From Tuctoria greenei (Eukaryota > Streptophyta > Magnoliopsida > Poales > Poaceae), in the NCBI GenBank assembly GCA_036927565.1, contig JAYESD010000004.1, positions 95,894,732 through 95,958,731 on the forward strand: a DNA stretch of 64,000 bases, read 5' to 3'. The translations under genes were made by a program, and so were the position numbers. Under the pieces are notes generated by a model. It had not been told where the DNA came from. It did not search any database and was given only the letters and a program-made list of their open reading frames with translations. Positions 22,626 to 35,953 of the stretch are shown here, one piece after another; the stretch's first letter is position 1; every line of letters starts with the position of its first letter.

Positions 22626-22963
22626 GTATAAGGTAAAAAAATTACAGTTGAAGCTTTATGTGTGATCTTTGTTTGGTGCATGAGTTTGTATATGTGATGT
22701 TCTATGTGTGAGCTTAATTCATAGCTAGTGTGGATATGTAAGATTAATTAATAGTCAATTCTCAAATTACATGCAAATTTACATGTTTAACTTATATATG
22801 TGAGCATGATTAATAGTTTCTAAATATGTGACCATGATTAACAGTTTATAAATTTAACTTGTATGAATAGGTAATTTAACTTGTATGTATATGTGAGCAT
22901 GTTAACGTTTTGTAGTCTCTAAATATGTGTGACTTGTTAGTGTGAATAAGTATAAGCTGAAAA
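22626..22963 (+). other. A/T-rich leader or intron of CACTA-3
   Basis: No coding content. It lies between a possible donor in the GC-rich block and the transposase start codon at 22964. Confidence 0.45.
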
Positions 22964-25900
22964 ATGGGTGACGACCGTCAGGTGATGTATGATGGATGGT
23001 GTTCAGATGGTGTGTACACTTTGGAATGGGAACAAATCGCAAATGTGTTCGTGAATCAATCATTTCCTAGTGGTGCTCGTTTTGTGAAGTGTCCGTGTAG
23101 CAAGTGCCAGAATCGTCGACGTTTGGAGAGGTCTGAAATGATGCTGCACCATTGTAAGCACGGATTTATGCCAGACTATCTAGTGTGGCGTGAGCATGAA
23201 GAGGTGGATCATGCTAGTGAGCTGGACGGAAATGGAATGAAGATCGGATGGATGAGATTATGGCGGATGTTGGTCGAGAGTACGAAGAGAAGTCACTTCC
23301 AGAGGAGGTAAAGAAGTTTTACATGCTTCTTACCGCCACGGATGAAAAAGTGTATGAGGGCACCAATGTGACCGTTCTGCAGGCGGTCACACGACTTATG
23401 GGGTTGAAGTCTAAGTTAAATTTTGCAAACAGTTGCTACAATGGTATCCTGAAGTTGATCAATGATCTCCTTCCATCAAAACATAAAATGTCGGAAGACA
23501 TATATCACTCAAAGAAGATTTTAGAAGGTTTGGGCATGAGTTATGAGAAAATTGATGCGTGCGAGAATAATTGCATGTTGTTTTGGAAGGAACACCAGAA
23601 CGATACTCGTTGTATGCATTGCAAAACATCTAGACATGTGAAGGTTTTGAATGATGATGGAGAGGAAATAAGTACAAAGGTACCGGTCAAACAGCTTTGG
23701 TACATGCCTATCACATCTAGGCTTACACGATTGTTCCTTTGTCAAGAAACAGTAAAGAAGATGAGGTGGCATTCAAAAGGATTACGTGAGAGCGATGACC
23801 AAGATATTATGGTGCATCCTTCGGATGGCGCGGCATGACAAGCTCTAGATCATTTCGATCCAGAGTTTGGTAAAGATCCAAGAAATGTTCGTCTTAGGTT
23901 GTCAACATATGGTCTCTCTCCTTTCAGCAACAAGTAATAGTACATACTCTTATTGGCCTGTTTTTATCATGCCTTACAATCTCTCTCCCAACATGTGCAT
24001 GAAAGAAGGATACATATTCCTCGCGGCCATCGTTCCTGGTCCTAAACATCCTAGGACGAAAATCAATGTGTTTATGCAACTGTTGATTGAAGAGTTGAAA
24101 GAGTTATGGCAAAGTGTAAAGGCATACGACAGTCATCTGAAATGTGAATTTACTTTACGTGTCGTGTATCTATGGTCTATACATGATTTGTTGGCATATG
24201 GCATTTGAGATGGTTGGTGTGTCCATGGAAAATTGTGTTGCCCCATATGTATGGATGACACTGATGCCTTCAGGTTGAAGTATGGAAGAAAAGTCAGCTT
24301 CTTTGATTGCCATCGACGATTCCTTCCTTCAAATCACCCTTTCATGAGTGATACATGATCATTCTAAAAAGGCAAAAGTGTTATAGAAGGTCCCCCTCAC
24401 CGATTGACAAGCGAACAAAAAATGACATGGCATGCAAAGTTAAAAGAGTCCGCCAAAGGTGGTTTCGAAGGGTATGGTATAGAACACAACTGAACTCATG
24501 TTTCTTTCCTTTGGGAGCTACCATATGCAAAGGCGTTGCTTTTACCGCACAACATAGATTTGATGCACCAGAAGCGTAATGTCGCTGAAAGCATCATAGG
24601 CATGTGTCTTGATTTTATCGGTCAAACCAAAGATAATTGAGTGCGAGAAAAGACTTAGCTGATATTTTCTATCATCCTAGGCTTGAGGTTATAACAAATG
24701 CAAGCAGAAATGAAATTAGGCCATGAGGTCCATACTGTGTTAGACCAGAAGAAAAAAAGTAAATACTTAGATGGTTCAAAACACTGAAGTTTCTAGACCG
24801 CTATGCAGCAAACATAAAACGATGTGTTAATCTCAGCACTGGTAAACTGAATGGGTTGAAGAGCCATGATTACCACATTGTGATGGAGAGACTTATACCG
24901 GTAATGTTTCGTGGATATTTCAAACCTGATTTTTGGAAGATGTTTGCTGAACTTAGCTACTTTTATAGACATATTTGTGCTAAGGGAGTGTCAAAGAAGA
25001 AGATGCAGCGGTAGGAGAAAGAAATTGTTGTGCTTGTATGTAAGATGGAAAAAGTGTTCCCGCCTGGATTTATGAATGTTATGCAACATTTGTTGGTGCA
25101 TTTACATTATGATGCATTGGTAGCAGGTCTTGCACAATTCAGGTGGATGTATAGCCAAGAAAGAGAATTGAAGAAACTTAGAGCTACAGTGCGTAACAAA
25201 GCAAGAGTTGAGGGTTGTATTGCAGAAACATTTGCAGCTAAAGAGATTACTAAATTTTCTAGCAAATATTTTTCTCGTGCCAACAACGTGAATGCATTTG
25301 TCACACGATATCATAATGTAGGAGAGCAATCTACAAGTGAGCTTAATATTTTTCAATGGAAGGGTAAAGGTGTTGGGGCTGCTAATTCTCATTATATTTC
25401 GGCGCAAGAGAGGAACTAAACCATGCTTTACATATTTTTCAACATGGAGGAGGTGTTACCATATTTTGAAATGTTTGACAAGTTGTATTGGAAATCTTCA
25501 CAAAAACCTACACAAAGTCAATTGGATATGATGCGCCAGCATGGCATAAAAGGTGGAAAAAGCTTTGTGGGCTGGTTCCATGAACATGTAATTTTCTATC
25601 CATTTTTTCTATCAATATTAGTTCGCATGGTCATCATAAGATGCTAACTTTGTTTATTTATGTAGTGTATGAAAGATGTCAACATCCCCGATGATTTGCG
25701 ATAGATGGCGCATGGTCAATTCAGAGCAACAAAATTTAGCAGATACGATATCAACGGATATCATTTTCAGACGGCAAGTTTAGAAGTAAGTCGTCCACTT
25801 GCTGCCACTACAAACAGTAGAGTAATGATAACTGCCGCAAAGGATAGTGGAAAAGTGACAGAATACTACAGTGTTCTTAAAAAATAATAGAGTACACATT

Positions 25901-26461
25901 TGGCGGTCCAAAAACACTTCAACTTGTGATTTTTGGTTGTGAATGGTTTGATCCAACATCGGGCACACGAGTTGATGATTTTGGAATGGTGGAGGTCAAC
26001 CACAAGTCACGATACACAACCCATACCAACAATGTTGTACATGCAAATCAAGTGGTACAAGTGTACTATTTAAGTTATCCTCACCCAAGTTTGAAAAATT
26101 GGTGGGTTTTGTATACAGTTAACCCTGAAGTGCACCCTCATCGTTATGATGAGTATATAGAGATTTAAGAAGATGACGGTATTATCTATCAAGATGAAGT
26201 CGAGGAAGCAGAAGATTTTATGATATCTTGTGGGATAGGACTCCCAGAAATAGCTAGTGATACGCTATAGTTGATGTTTGAAGAACAAGTTGGCCCTTCA
26301 AGAAAACGTGTTCGACAATCACAAAGGATTATGGAAAAGAAGAAAAGGATTATAGAAGAAGAGGATAGATATGATGATGAAGAAGAAGAGATGGAAGAAG
26401 AGATACGTGAATATCTTAATGCACGTGTGACAAAAGCAGATTCTGATGCTGATGATTTTTG
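22964..26461 (+). pseudogene. TNP2-like transposase of CACTA-3, broken
   Basis: Starts MGDDRQVMYDGW at 22964, with the transposase-associated CPCSKCQN cluster near 23090. A frameshift near 23250 leads to a 196-codon stretch (23248-23838) containing NCMLFWKEHQND, where CACTA-2 has a stop. That stretch ends at a stop replacing the Trp of the conserved DGxAWKALDxFDP motif. Transposase_21 continues in pieces to about 24980, with FFDCHRRFLP near 24300. DUF4218 is at 25030-25420 (MQHLLVHLHYDALVAG). An intron has its acceptor at about 25665 (TTATGTAG). DUF4216 covers about 25705-26165, with WFDPTSGTRVDDFGMVEV and NWWVLYTVNP. An acidic C-terminal tail runs to the stop near 26461. It needs several repairs to be read as one protein. 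Confidence 0.85.
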
Positions 26462-26563
26462 ATTTATATTGTACGCATTTTTTCAATTTTTATCATTATT
26501 GTACACATTCTCTATTTATTATATAATGTTGTATACTAATCATTTCTATAAAAATGTGCGTAG

Positions 26564-29160
26564 ATGTTTAAGCTCTTGCCAAGTTTGGGGAAGAAGAAGA
26601 GCAAGAAGGGTAGTGGTTCTTCGTCCTCCACTCCCAGTTCTACTTCCAGGCAGCCAGACCTATTTCAAATACTTGTTTTATACATACATTTAAATATTAA
26701 TATTAACTATGTATTGTTTCTTACTTCTCTACATACTTCTTTATTTATTTTTTAGGGTACTACTTCCAGTGGGCAGAGCAAGAGGCAGTTTTTGAGTTGT
26801 GTGGCAGAGCTGACGTCGAGCGAGCCTGCACGAGGTTCGAGTCCGACAAAGGTGGCAGATCATTGCCCGACGTATGAGGAGTTGTATGTGGAGGAACAAG
26901 AGACTGTCAGGCAGATGTCGGAGCAGGAAGGTGGCTCAGGAGGAGGCTCAGGACGATGCTCTGGAGGAGGCTCAGGAGGAGACTCTGATACTGTTGGGCG
27001 GTGGACCTCCCCTGATGGTGGTAATGAGGGGGATGGTGAGGACGATGGTGAAGAGCCGGAGGATCCCGAGAGAGATGCCAGGATTGCAAGAAGGGCAGAG
27101 CTAGAAGAGTTAGGACACCCCGATCGATGCCCCTTTAGGTAATATTTCTAATTAATTAATAAGTTCATTATATCTTTTCAATTAAATAATTTTATGTACT
27201 TTTTATGTACAGGCTATGGAGGCACCTTTCATGTGGTGTAAGTAAAAGCATGGATGAGTGAACGATTATAAGGCCGAAGGGTACTATGTGCTGGATCGAG
27301 CTTGGTTGGAGTGGAAAGGGGCATCGATGAGTTGTTGACACTGAGTTGGGAAACGCCGTCCAATTTTGCTTTCTTGGGATTGTTTTAGTATATGGTCAAA
27401 GGTTTGCAGCGCATCATTGGGATCACTATGCGCTCCAAGAGTATGGCGATTCGGGTACATGTCAGGATAGAGTTTGGGAGATCTTATGGGTAGGTTTGTT
27501 TTGATTGTTTCTATTACATTGCATCTTATTTTGTTTGACATTAACTGTTACTTGTATGAAGGGTAGGTTTCGCTTGGAGGAGGGTGTGAGTCAAGCATAT
27601 GCTTGTTCGGTTTTTCATAATGCAGCAAAAAGACGTGTCAAAGACTCCTTATCTAAGGCACGGATCAAAGCTGTGACCGTGTACTACAAGATGGTGATGT
27701 TCTAGCCCATGACAAACAAAAAATTCACCTCACTTGGGAGGAGTACTTGCAGAGTCATGTGGACTGGATTTGTCGAATATGGAGGCTTGGGAGTGGTTAT
27801 GTGGGTATTGAGGTTCAGCCGAGTTTAGAAATATTTCTGATAGACATCGAAAAAACCGGAAGAGCAAGCCAGGAAAGCACTTCTTCGGGTCGGATGGTTA
27901 TGTTCATATGGAACAAAGGATGGTATGAATTATTACATTCATACTTAGATTGCCTCAATTAATTGTATTGATCAAATTGTTGAATTTTGATATTGCAGAT
28001 AGCTAAAACTGGTACACATCTTACGTTTTTCGAGGTTTATCTTATGGAGCACAAAGGTCCAGACCCAAATCGCCTGGAGGTGTTGTGTCACGAGGCATCA
28101 ACGCAGAAATTAGTACGTATGTTGATTCTTTGTTGCTTTTATCCATCAACTCAATTTATCTTGTATTACATTAATCCGTTAACAAAATGTATCACAACAA
28201 AAATATGTTGAGTGTTTTAAGAAGAACCATGGACCTGATTCAGACTATTTGAGAGAGCCTTTGGATGTCGCTGTGGCGTACAATACCGGCGGAGGTCTAC
28301 CACATTGGAGATATGTATAAAGATAATGATGATTTGTATATTAATGAATGTCGATTCTTCACACTTGTATTTTTTATGTAGACTTGGGTTAGGCAACAGG
28401 TTTGCAGAGCGTGAGGCTTATGCTAGACGAGAGCCGTCCAATGTTGGTGGTAGTCGATTTCAATCTTCTACAAAGGCTGAATTACGAGAAGAATTGAGAT
28501 GCACCAAGGCGGAGATGCAACAACAACATCAACAGATACAGATGGTGCTACAACAACAACAGCAAGAGACACAGATGTTGCTGCAACAACAATAGTAATA
28601 GACACAGATGTTGCAGCAACAGATGCATTATTTTTATATGTCTGAGGTAAGATGTAATTTTCTCATTTGAAAATATTATTCGATTTACAAATGTTTCTAC
28701 TCAAGATATCACAACTAATTTACTTGATACAGTTCATGGGTCAAGGTAGCTCCAATTCTCAGTTTGGTCCTCGACCAATGCAGCCAGCACTACAGATTGG
28801 CTCCTCCTCATAGGTAAAACTGCTTATCTTATTGACTCGGGTTATATAATGCAATATTTTAACTATTTGTATTGCAGGGTTCCATCAATGGTCAATCGTG
28901 TGTTCCACAACCTTACAGACTCTTGTCACTGTTGGCTTCTGGATTGCAACAAAATAATCCAGGTAAACTGTAATTTTCACATTTGATCAATTTATTCGAT
29001 TTCAAAATTATTCTAATTATAATGTCACAACTAGAAACAGTTTTCCCACCGATGCCTTTCCCTCCGGGGCAGACTCACCCATCACAAGTTGGAGACACAG
29101 CGCTATGCATGACTTGTATACTTGTTACAATATTTTTATTATAACAACACATATTAATTA
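26564..29160 (+). pseudogene. TNPA-like second gene of CACTA-3, 5' part (3' exon displaced by Sire-A)
   Basis: Starts MFKLLPSLGKKKSKKG at 26564. A Ser-rich stretch is followed by an exon (26760-27140) with a long Gly/Ser/Asp/Glu-rich low-complexity part (GGCTCAGGAGGAG repeats) and DARIARRAELEELG. Exon blocks near 27215-27490, 27560-27720 (FRLEEGVSQAYACSVFHNAA), 27730-27920, 28000-28115, 28200-28310 and 28382-28595 carry the family body. They end in a Gln-rich coiled coil encoded by CAACAA repeats (about 28515-28620). The final exon is at 41289-41408, about 11.7 kb downstream across Sire-A. Stops in several blocks (27700s, 28594) make a full product unlikely. Confidence 0.7.
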
Positions 29161-29189
29161 GCACAATATTAAAATAAAAGGAAAAAACT

Positions 29190-29327
29190 TAGAGGAGAGA
29201 TGAAGTGAAAGAGAGAATAAGTGATAGAATGAGAGAGGAAGAGATAGATAGAGAGGGAGAGGAAGACATAGAGAGAGAGGGGGAGATAGAGAGAGAAAAG
29301 AAGTGATAGATAGAGAGGGAGAGAAAG
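29190..29327 (+). repeat. GA-rich tract in the last intron of CACTA-3 ORF2, left half
   Basis: GAGAGAGGAAGAGATAGATAGAGAGGG-type repeats, with the Sire-A target duplication GAAAG at 29323-29327. The right half is at 41013-41165; together they formed one purine-rich tract before Sire-A inserted. Confidence 0.9.
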
Positions 29328-30881
29328 TGAATGTGGCCTAGAGGGGGGAGGGGGTGAATAGGCCTTTTCAATTTTTGTCGGAACCTGCAACACTTAACAA
29401 CCAAATCAAAACTCGAGATATCGGACTAGTCTGGTAAAGTGCAGACTAGTATGGTGTGTACCGACTAGGTTAATCAAGTTTGATAGATTAATTTGATTCT
29501 AGGATGTATGCAGCGGAAATGTACTTGTAATTGAGGTGTTGCAAGATTATGAGCTAGAGTATACCACAAGTCAATCTTATCTTTGATGTTTCAACGTAAA
29601 GTGAGTAAGATTGATTGAAACCCTAGATTGATATGATGAGAACGATGAACACACAACAACAACAAAAACAACTTATCTTGTGGTTCGGCTCCCACAGAGG
29701 CAACCTACATCCATGTTGAGGAGACCACAAAAGGGTCGGGTCTTCTCCAACCCTACCCTCGTCGGATCGCCACAAAGGCCAATCCTCTTCTCTTATCACA
29801 AAGGGTAAATAACCAAATTCAAGGGGCCTTCTCACACGTCGAGGGCTCCCCTAGATTATAATGAGAACTCCACCAAGAACACACTCAAAAGATTACAATT
29901 AAAATCACAGGAGTGTGTTAGGGAATCAAACCAAGAGCTCAAGAGTGATGAATCGTGTCTCTCCAATGTTCCAAAGTGTATCCTCAAGGGATTGATCTTT
30001 TTGGCTTTTGATTTCGTGGAGATATGTGTTTTTGAGGCTCTTGGGAGGTGTGACGACGCAGGGGGTCGAGAGGGATTAAAGTTGGGTTGTGCACATCTAT
30101 TTATATGGGGTTTCTAAAAGTGACAGTTAGGGTTTAGAAAGTTCGGACTACTCCGTGGTGAACACCGGACTAGTCTGGTGTGCTGTGTGTAGCAAACCCT
30201 AAGTGTCCCAAAATATCGGACTAGTTCGTCTAGGAGCGGACTTGTCCGATTTCACTTATGGAAATCTTTGCACTAGTCCAATAGGCATCGGACATGTCCG
30301 GATCAGTGAAACCCTAAGTGAATTGGGTGACAAGTCCGCACTTGGAGGACTTGTCCGATTTAGATCAGATGGTTTTCGGACTAGTCCGTGCCAATATCGG
30401 ACTTGTCCAATTTAGATCAGAATGATATCAGACTAGTCCGTTGTGTGATCGGACTTGTCCAATTTTGTGCAGCTTGTGAAGTGTTTTGAGGACTAGTCCG
30501 CACTGGGGGACTAGTCCGATTCTAGTCAGAGAGATATCGAACTAGTCTGTGGTGATATTGGACTTGTCCGATCTTGTGCAGAGAGATATCGGTCTAGTCC
30601 GGTGTCAATCGGACAAGTCCGGTCCTGTATACATTTGTGCAATGTGTGTGTTTATTTGTGTTTGAGCTCTTGGGGAGTGTTTCCTTAACACACTCCATGC
30701 AGAATGATCTACTACACTTGTTCCTTGAGCTTTTTTCCGCATTGCTCCTCATTCTCCCTTCTTTTTGGCACTTTGCTTATTTTTTCATTAAAACCTGTGC
30801 TCATCTCAACAAAGTGGTTAGAATTTCATTTGCTTGTCATAAGTCATCCAAAACCCCAAGGGATTCCAAGATGCACTTTCA
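29328..30881 (-). repeat. Sire-A 3' LTR
   Basis: Window-strand ends are TGAATGTGGCC and GATGCACTTTCA. The part 30140-30625 holds about eighteen GGACTAGTCC- or GGACTTGTCC-like near-palindromes. Confidence 0.92.
30140..30625. repeat. Cluster of GGACTAGTCC-type palindromes in the Sire-A 3' LTR
   Basis: Copies such as CGGACTAGTCCG, CGGACTTGTCCG, CGGACATGTCCG and CGGACAAGTCCGG occur every 20-40 bp. Each is a perfect or near-perfect palindrome around a variable centre (CTAG, CTTG, CATG, CAAG). Conserved palindromes are known in Sirevirus LTRs; the function is unproven. Confidence 0.85.
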
Positions 30882-30898
30882 ATCTCCTCCTTTTTGGT
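30882..30898 (-). promoter_or_regulatory. Polypurine tract of Sire-A
   Basis: On the minus strand CCAAAAAGGAGGAGAT lies immediately before the 3' LTR and should prime plus-strand DNA synthesis. A second purine tract is near 31289-31335. Confidence 0.75.
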
Positions 30899-31479
30899 GA
30901 TTGATGACAACCAATTGAGATTTCACAAAATATGACATAAAGTTGAGATTTTCATAAAGTATGCACATATGAGTTTAAAATACATTAAGCCATGAAAACA
31001 TTGTCCATACGTGCATTCTTTATGGTGAGATGCATAACTAAGTACATTGAACAATAATCATAAAGAGACTGACATAATTGACATTAACATACCAACAACA
31101 AACATATATGTCATTCTAGGAGTAAAATCACAGATTTCATAGATTAATTCACAAGTAGTTCAAAGCATTGCATCATAGGACCATAATTATTGTAAGAGCA
31201 TATTATACAGTTTATAACCCACAGAAGAGACAAAAAAACATAAAGGAAGCTCTCTCCTCGCATCCTACAGCTTAAGACCTAAGACCTAAGACTCCCCCTC
31301 AATCTCTCCGCCTTTGGCATCAAGACACCAAAAAGAAGGAGAGGAGGGACCTAAAGTCTTCAAGCCTCGCTGTCGATGCTCTCATCGTCTTCACCTTCGT
31401 CTTCGGACTGATGAGGAGGAGGAGGAGGCGCGGAGCCACTCGAGCCCCCCAATGCCAAAGTAGGCAAGCTCGGAGGGAG
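30899..31479 (-). other. Non-coding stretch between the Sire-A extra ORF and the 3' LTR
   Basis: Mostly A/T-rich. On the minus strand it includes a TTTTTGGTGTCTTGATGCC stretch beside a purine tract (about 31287-31337), which is also found in Sire-C at 62335-62375. After a frameshift the extra ORF appears to continue into about 31380-31480 as an acidic tail. Confidence 0.6.
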
Positions 31480-32916
31480 TCAAGGGCCTGAGCTCGGTGA
31501 AGTAGAAGTCAGAATCTTCAGAGATAACTGGAGATCCAATGGGCTCGATCTCCGGTTTTGAAAATTTTGCTTCACATTAGCCTTGACATACTTCATGTCT
31601 TCTTTTCTTCTCTTGTTAAGCTTGTGGGCCTTCACCTCGGCCTTTCTGCAGGAAGCAAAGATAACAACCAAGTATTTGAAGATGCCACTTGCAGATTCTT
31701 TTTGAGGGGCTGCCCTAGTGGCAGGGGCAGCCCTGACATCTCCACTTGCTCTTGCCGGAGCCTCAGGACTGGAGGCCGGAGATGGAGCAGCCTGAATGCT
31801 TGGCTTTGGAGGAATCTGGGGCCTCAAAGGAAGGTGCTCAACATATTTGACAAACTCAATGCCAGTGACCTTCTCAATCATGAACATAAGATACGGAGCA
31901 TAGCCACACGACCTGTTGGGTGTGCAAGAGATGTTGACCATATCATTCCAGATATAGTCGGCCACATCAAACTTGCAGTCCTTGCTTATGACCCTCATCA
32001 GGGTCTGGAGATAGCCCTGCACACTCCTAGCATCCCCATCCTTGGGGGCAATTGTCTTCCTCAAAACTCTGTTCAACACCACAAAGAATGGCTTCACGTT
32101 CTTGGTAGAAGGGGGGTTGAACGTGGAGTTGGGATCATAGAGGAACTTCATTCTTTCCTTCTCGATGACACCAATGTTGTGGATAATAACATTGTCATTG
32201 CTCGAGGTGTCAAGATGCACCATCCTTGGAAATTCTTCATATGTGATGGTGTACTTGGATCCATGAGTCATCCAAGTCACCCTTTCTTCTTCATCGCTTG
32301 CAAAGTGGCAAGTGGCATAGAACTGGGCCACCACTTCATCATTCCAGTTGTACTTGAAGGCAAAAAGATCCTGCAGGCCATGTCTCTCAACTGCCTCCAC
32401 CACTTCAACAAACGGTGAGCAGCCCTTCTTCTTGAAGTGTTCCCAATCAATCCACTGGCTGCGCACTACATACGTCTTCATTTGGAGGTATACAGAATTG
32501 TAGAAGTCTGCATGGAAGTTACTCCAAAATCTTCTATCGGCGGCTTGCTTCGGACGGCCATACCAATCAACATTTCAGAATTTTGCAGCCGAGTCGCTGC
32601 CCTTCCCTTTGAAACTTTCCTCAGTGGGGTCTCTATCTCCTTCCCTCGGAGCAGATAGCTTTAAGGGGCCAATCGGGCCCGTTGCGATTCCTTTGCCTTT
32701 CCCCTTCGCTTGGCGAGCACTCGGTGAGCTAGGTCCACCACCAGCGGTAGCCCTGGAAGCAGGCACCTTGCATCGAGCCACCCTCTTTTGAGACTGAGGA
32801 GGAGAGGGGGCTGTCTCGGAAGATCGCTTCTTGCTTTGGTCCGTCGAGGACTGAAGCGGGGCTTCTTGGGCCATCTCAGCTTCGAAGTCCGAAGCTTCGT
32901 CGTGAGAGTTCGACAT
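31480..32916 (-). pseudogene. Sire-A extra ORF (putative plant transposon protein domain), one stop
   Basis: ATG at 32916 opens a basic, Ser/Pro-rich N-terminus (about 110 residues, with ARQAKGKGKGIATGPIGP). An in-frame TGA follows at about 32575, and the same frame continues without interruption to 31480, giving 479 codons in all. The body contains HGLQDLFAFKYNW, FYATCHFASDEEERVTWMTH and NRSCGYAPYLMFMIEKV, typical of the domain annotated as putative plant transposon protein in grass genomes. It lies after RNase H and before the 3' LTR, the usual place of Sirevirus extra or env-like ORFs. The function is unknown: no clear signal peptide or membrane span is seen. Sire-C carries a diverged homologue at 62390-64000. 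Confidence 0.75.
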
Positions 32917-32929
32917 GCCCTGAGAATGA

Positions 32930-33898
32930 ATTGTACAAGGTATGGATAAGAATGGATGAAAAGGAATTGAATGGATGACAAGAGAATTTGCATTGAGGAA
33001 TTAATAGATTAGGGTTGAGTTCAGAAAAATCGGACTTGTCCGGTGTACAAGCACGAACTAGTCTGGGGTGAGCAGACTTGTCCGTGCATGGACCGGACTA
33101 GTCTGATATTCATCCTCAAAAACCTAACTTGAGAGACAAATGGACTTACTCAATGCAAAACTAGCCTAACAACAATGTAATACATCAAGGACACTAGTAT
33201 TAGGTGAAAGAAGATAGGCTATTTGATCAACTGTGAAGAAAATAGAGATTTCTAGGGTTTTGTGGGAAATTATCGAAGAAATCACTTGAATCTTGGAGAG
33301 GAGGGTGTTGAAGGCCGGACAAGTTCGCGAACTTCAATTCCCAAGAGAGTAAGCTTGATTTCCACCCAAATGTGGGACTTTTTGATGGAGGAGATGCAAA
33401 ATCGCCTTGGGAGCTCGAGCGCATAGAGAGAGAAGCTTGAGGCAAGTTGTGAGGGTGAGGGAATTCGGGTTTGGTGGCGGCTAGGGTTATGGACACGAAA
33501 AATTGAACAAGTCCAGAGGTGACCGGACTAGTCCAAACTTTTCCAGAGGCTATATCAGACTAGTATGTGGTCTACCAGACTAGTCCGGCCTAACCGGTGC
33601 TCTGCGGACTAGCCTGCATGGGCGGACTAGTCCGGGTAACCACGGACTAGTCCGTGGTCACCAGGTAAGAATTTCTTAGCCCATTCATATATATTTGAAG
33701 GTACATATCTAGAAAATAGGGAGGCAAATCAAATCAAATAATCTTGATGAATATGATCAGTAAGCATACAACAATCAATCAATGACCATAATTCACAAAG
33801 ATGTAGTAATTGACATAGTTTTTCGAAGAAAATTGAGAGAGATGATTTTCACAATCCAATCAACATATTTTGAAGAATTCATACAGGTATGCAAAATT
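32930..33898 (-). other. Non-coding spacer between Sire-A pol and the extra ORF, with palindromes
   Basis: No gene. LTR-type palindromes recur at about 33030-33110 and 33500-33665 (for example CGGACTAGTCCGTGG), outside the LTRs. Confidence 0.7.
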
Positions 33899-35953
33899 TC
33901 AAGCCACACTCCGAGCATCCAGGATATTTAGTTCATTTCGAAGCTCGCAAAAACGTTTTTCATCAAGTGGCTTGGTGAATATGTCGGCTAATTACTTTTC
34001 AGTGTTTACATGGGAAATGGATATATCTCCTTTCATGGAGTGTTATCTCAAGAACTGATGCTGGATGTCTATGTGTTTGGTTCTAGAGTGCTCATCTGGA
34101 TTATGGGCAATTTTAATGGCACTCTCATTGTCACAAAGGAGTGGAATACGGTTCATATTGTAACCGTAATCCCTTAGAGTTTGTCGCATCCAAAGGGGTT
34201 GTGCACAACAACTCCCGGCTGCAACATACTCCGCTTCGGCTATGGATAAGGCAATGGAGTTTTGTTTCTTGGAGGACCAAGAAACTAGGGATCTACCTAG
34301 GAATTGGCATGTACCGGAGGTACTTTTTCTATCTACTTTGCATCCGGCATAATCTGCATCGGAGTAACCAATGAGATTGAATTTGGAGCCTTTTGGATAC
34401 CAAAGACCAAGGTTGGGTGTATGAACTAAATATCTCAAGATCCTTTTTACGGCTGTCAAGGGACACTCCTTAGGATTGGCTTGAAATCTTGCACATAAAC
34501 ATACACTCAACATAATGTCTGGCCTCGATGCACATAAGTAAAGTAAAGATCCAATCATGGAGCAATATACCTTTTGGTCGATGCTAGGTCCATCTTCATT
34601 GAGATCCAAGTGGCCATTCGTTGCCATGGGAGTCTTTATGGGCTTCGCCTTGTCCATCCCAAACTTCTTGAGTATATCTTGAGTGCACTTAGTTTGGCTT
34701 ATGAACGTCCCTTCCCTTTGTTGCCTCACTTGGAATCCCAAGAAGTACTTTAGCTCTCCCATCATAGACATCTCAAACCTGCCTATCATAATTTTGCTAA
34801 ACTCTTCACAAAAAGATTTGTTAGTTGAACCAAAGATTATGTCATCAACATAAATTTGACAAACAAAAAGGTCATCGTCAAAATTCTTTGTAAACAATGT
34901 ATAATCTACTTTCCCGATCTTAAAGATATTTTCAATTAAGAAATCTAAGACACTCATACCAAGCTGTAGGAGCTTGTTCGAGGCCGTAGAAAGCCTTACG
35001 CAATTTAAATACGTGGTTGGGGAACTCTTCATCCTCAAACTCGAGGGGTTGCTCCATGTACACCTCCTCCTTGATTGGTCCGTTGAGGAAGGCGCTTTTC
35101 ACATCCATTTGATAGAGCTTGAAATCATGGTGAGTAGCATATGCAAGTAATATTCTAATGGACTCAAGTCTAGCTACAGGAGCAAAGGTTTCATCGAAAT
35201 CCAAACCTTTGACTTGTGAATACTCTTTGGCCACAAGTCGTGCCTTGTTCCTTGTCACCATCCCATGTTCGTCTTGTTTGTTGCGGAAGACCCATTTGGT
35301 GCCGACGATGGTGGATTTGGGTCTTTCGACTAGTTCCCACACCTCGTTTCTTTTGAAATTATTGAGTTCTTCTTGCATGGCCACTACCCAATCTGGGTAC
35401 TTCAATGTATCCTCAACCCTGCGTGGTTCCAAAAAGGACACAAACGAGTAATGCTCACAAAATATAGCATGCGAGATCTAGTAGTTACTCCCTTTTGGAT
35501 GTCACAGATGATGTTGTCGATTGGGTGATCCCTTTGGACGCATTGGTGTACTCTTGGGTGTGGTACTTGCTTTCTTGAATCTTCATGATCATCTTCTTCT
35601 CCCCCTAAGTGGTTGCCCTCATTGACTTGTTGATCATCTTCACTTTCTTGAGGTTGATCTTGTATGGAGACTCCCCCTTGATCATTGGTCTCCTCTTGTG
35701 GTTCGTTTTCCTCATGCATATGTCGAGGTGGCTCTTGTGGTCGAACTTCGCCTAACGCCATTCTTCTCAATGCTTGACATGGGGCTTCTTCTTTATCTAG
35801 CACACATAGATCAACTTGCTCCTTTTGGGATCCATTAGTTTCATCGAACACTACGTCACGTGCTACTTCAACAAGTCCGGAGGTCTTGCTAAAAACACGA
35901 TAGGCGTAAGTGTTCGAATCATAACCAAGCAAGAAACCTTCATCGGGCTTCAA
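33899..35953 (-). pseudogene. pol: Sire-A pol, C-terminal part: integrase tail, reverse transcriptase and RNase H
   Basis: 35953-35441 is the integrase C-terminal region and an acidic linker. The RT starts near 35435 with ALKYPDWVVAMQEEL-like sequence, followed by the copia motifs KARLVAK, YQMDVKSAFLNG and LYGL-like FYGLEQAP. A frameshift near 34945 precedes the catalytic YVDDIIFG (about 34840). RNase H motifs follow: SDADYAG near 34350, the acidic EAEYVAAG region near 34220 and LLCDNESAIKIA near 34120. Stops interrupt at 34043 and again just before LADIFTKPL. The terminal stop is at 33899-33901. The catalytic residues of RT are still present, but the frame is broken. Confidence 0.88.

Noticed and set aside
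31558..32418. 286-codon open frame on the plus strand
   Set aside because: It is antisense to the Sire-A extra ORF, whose minus-strand frame has family motifs and a homologue in Sire-C.
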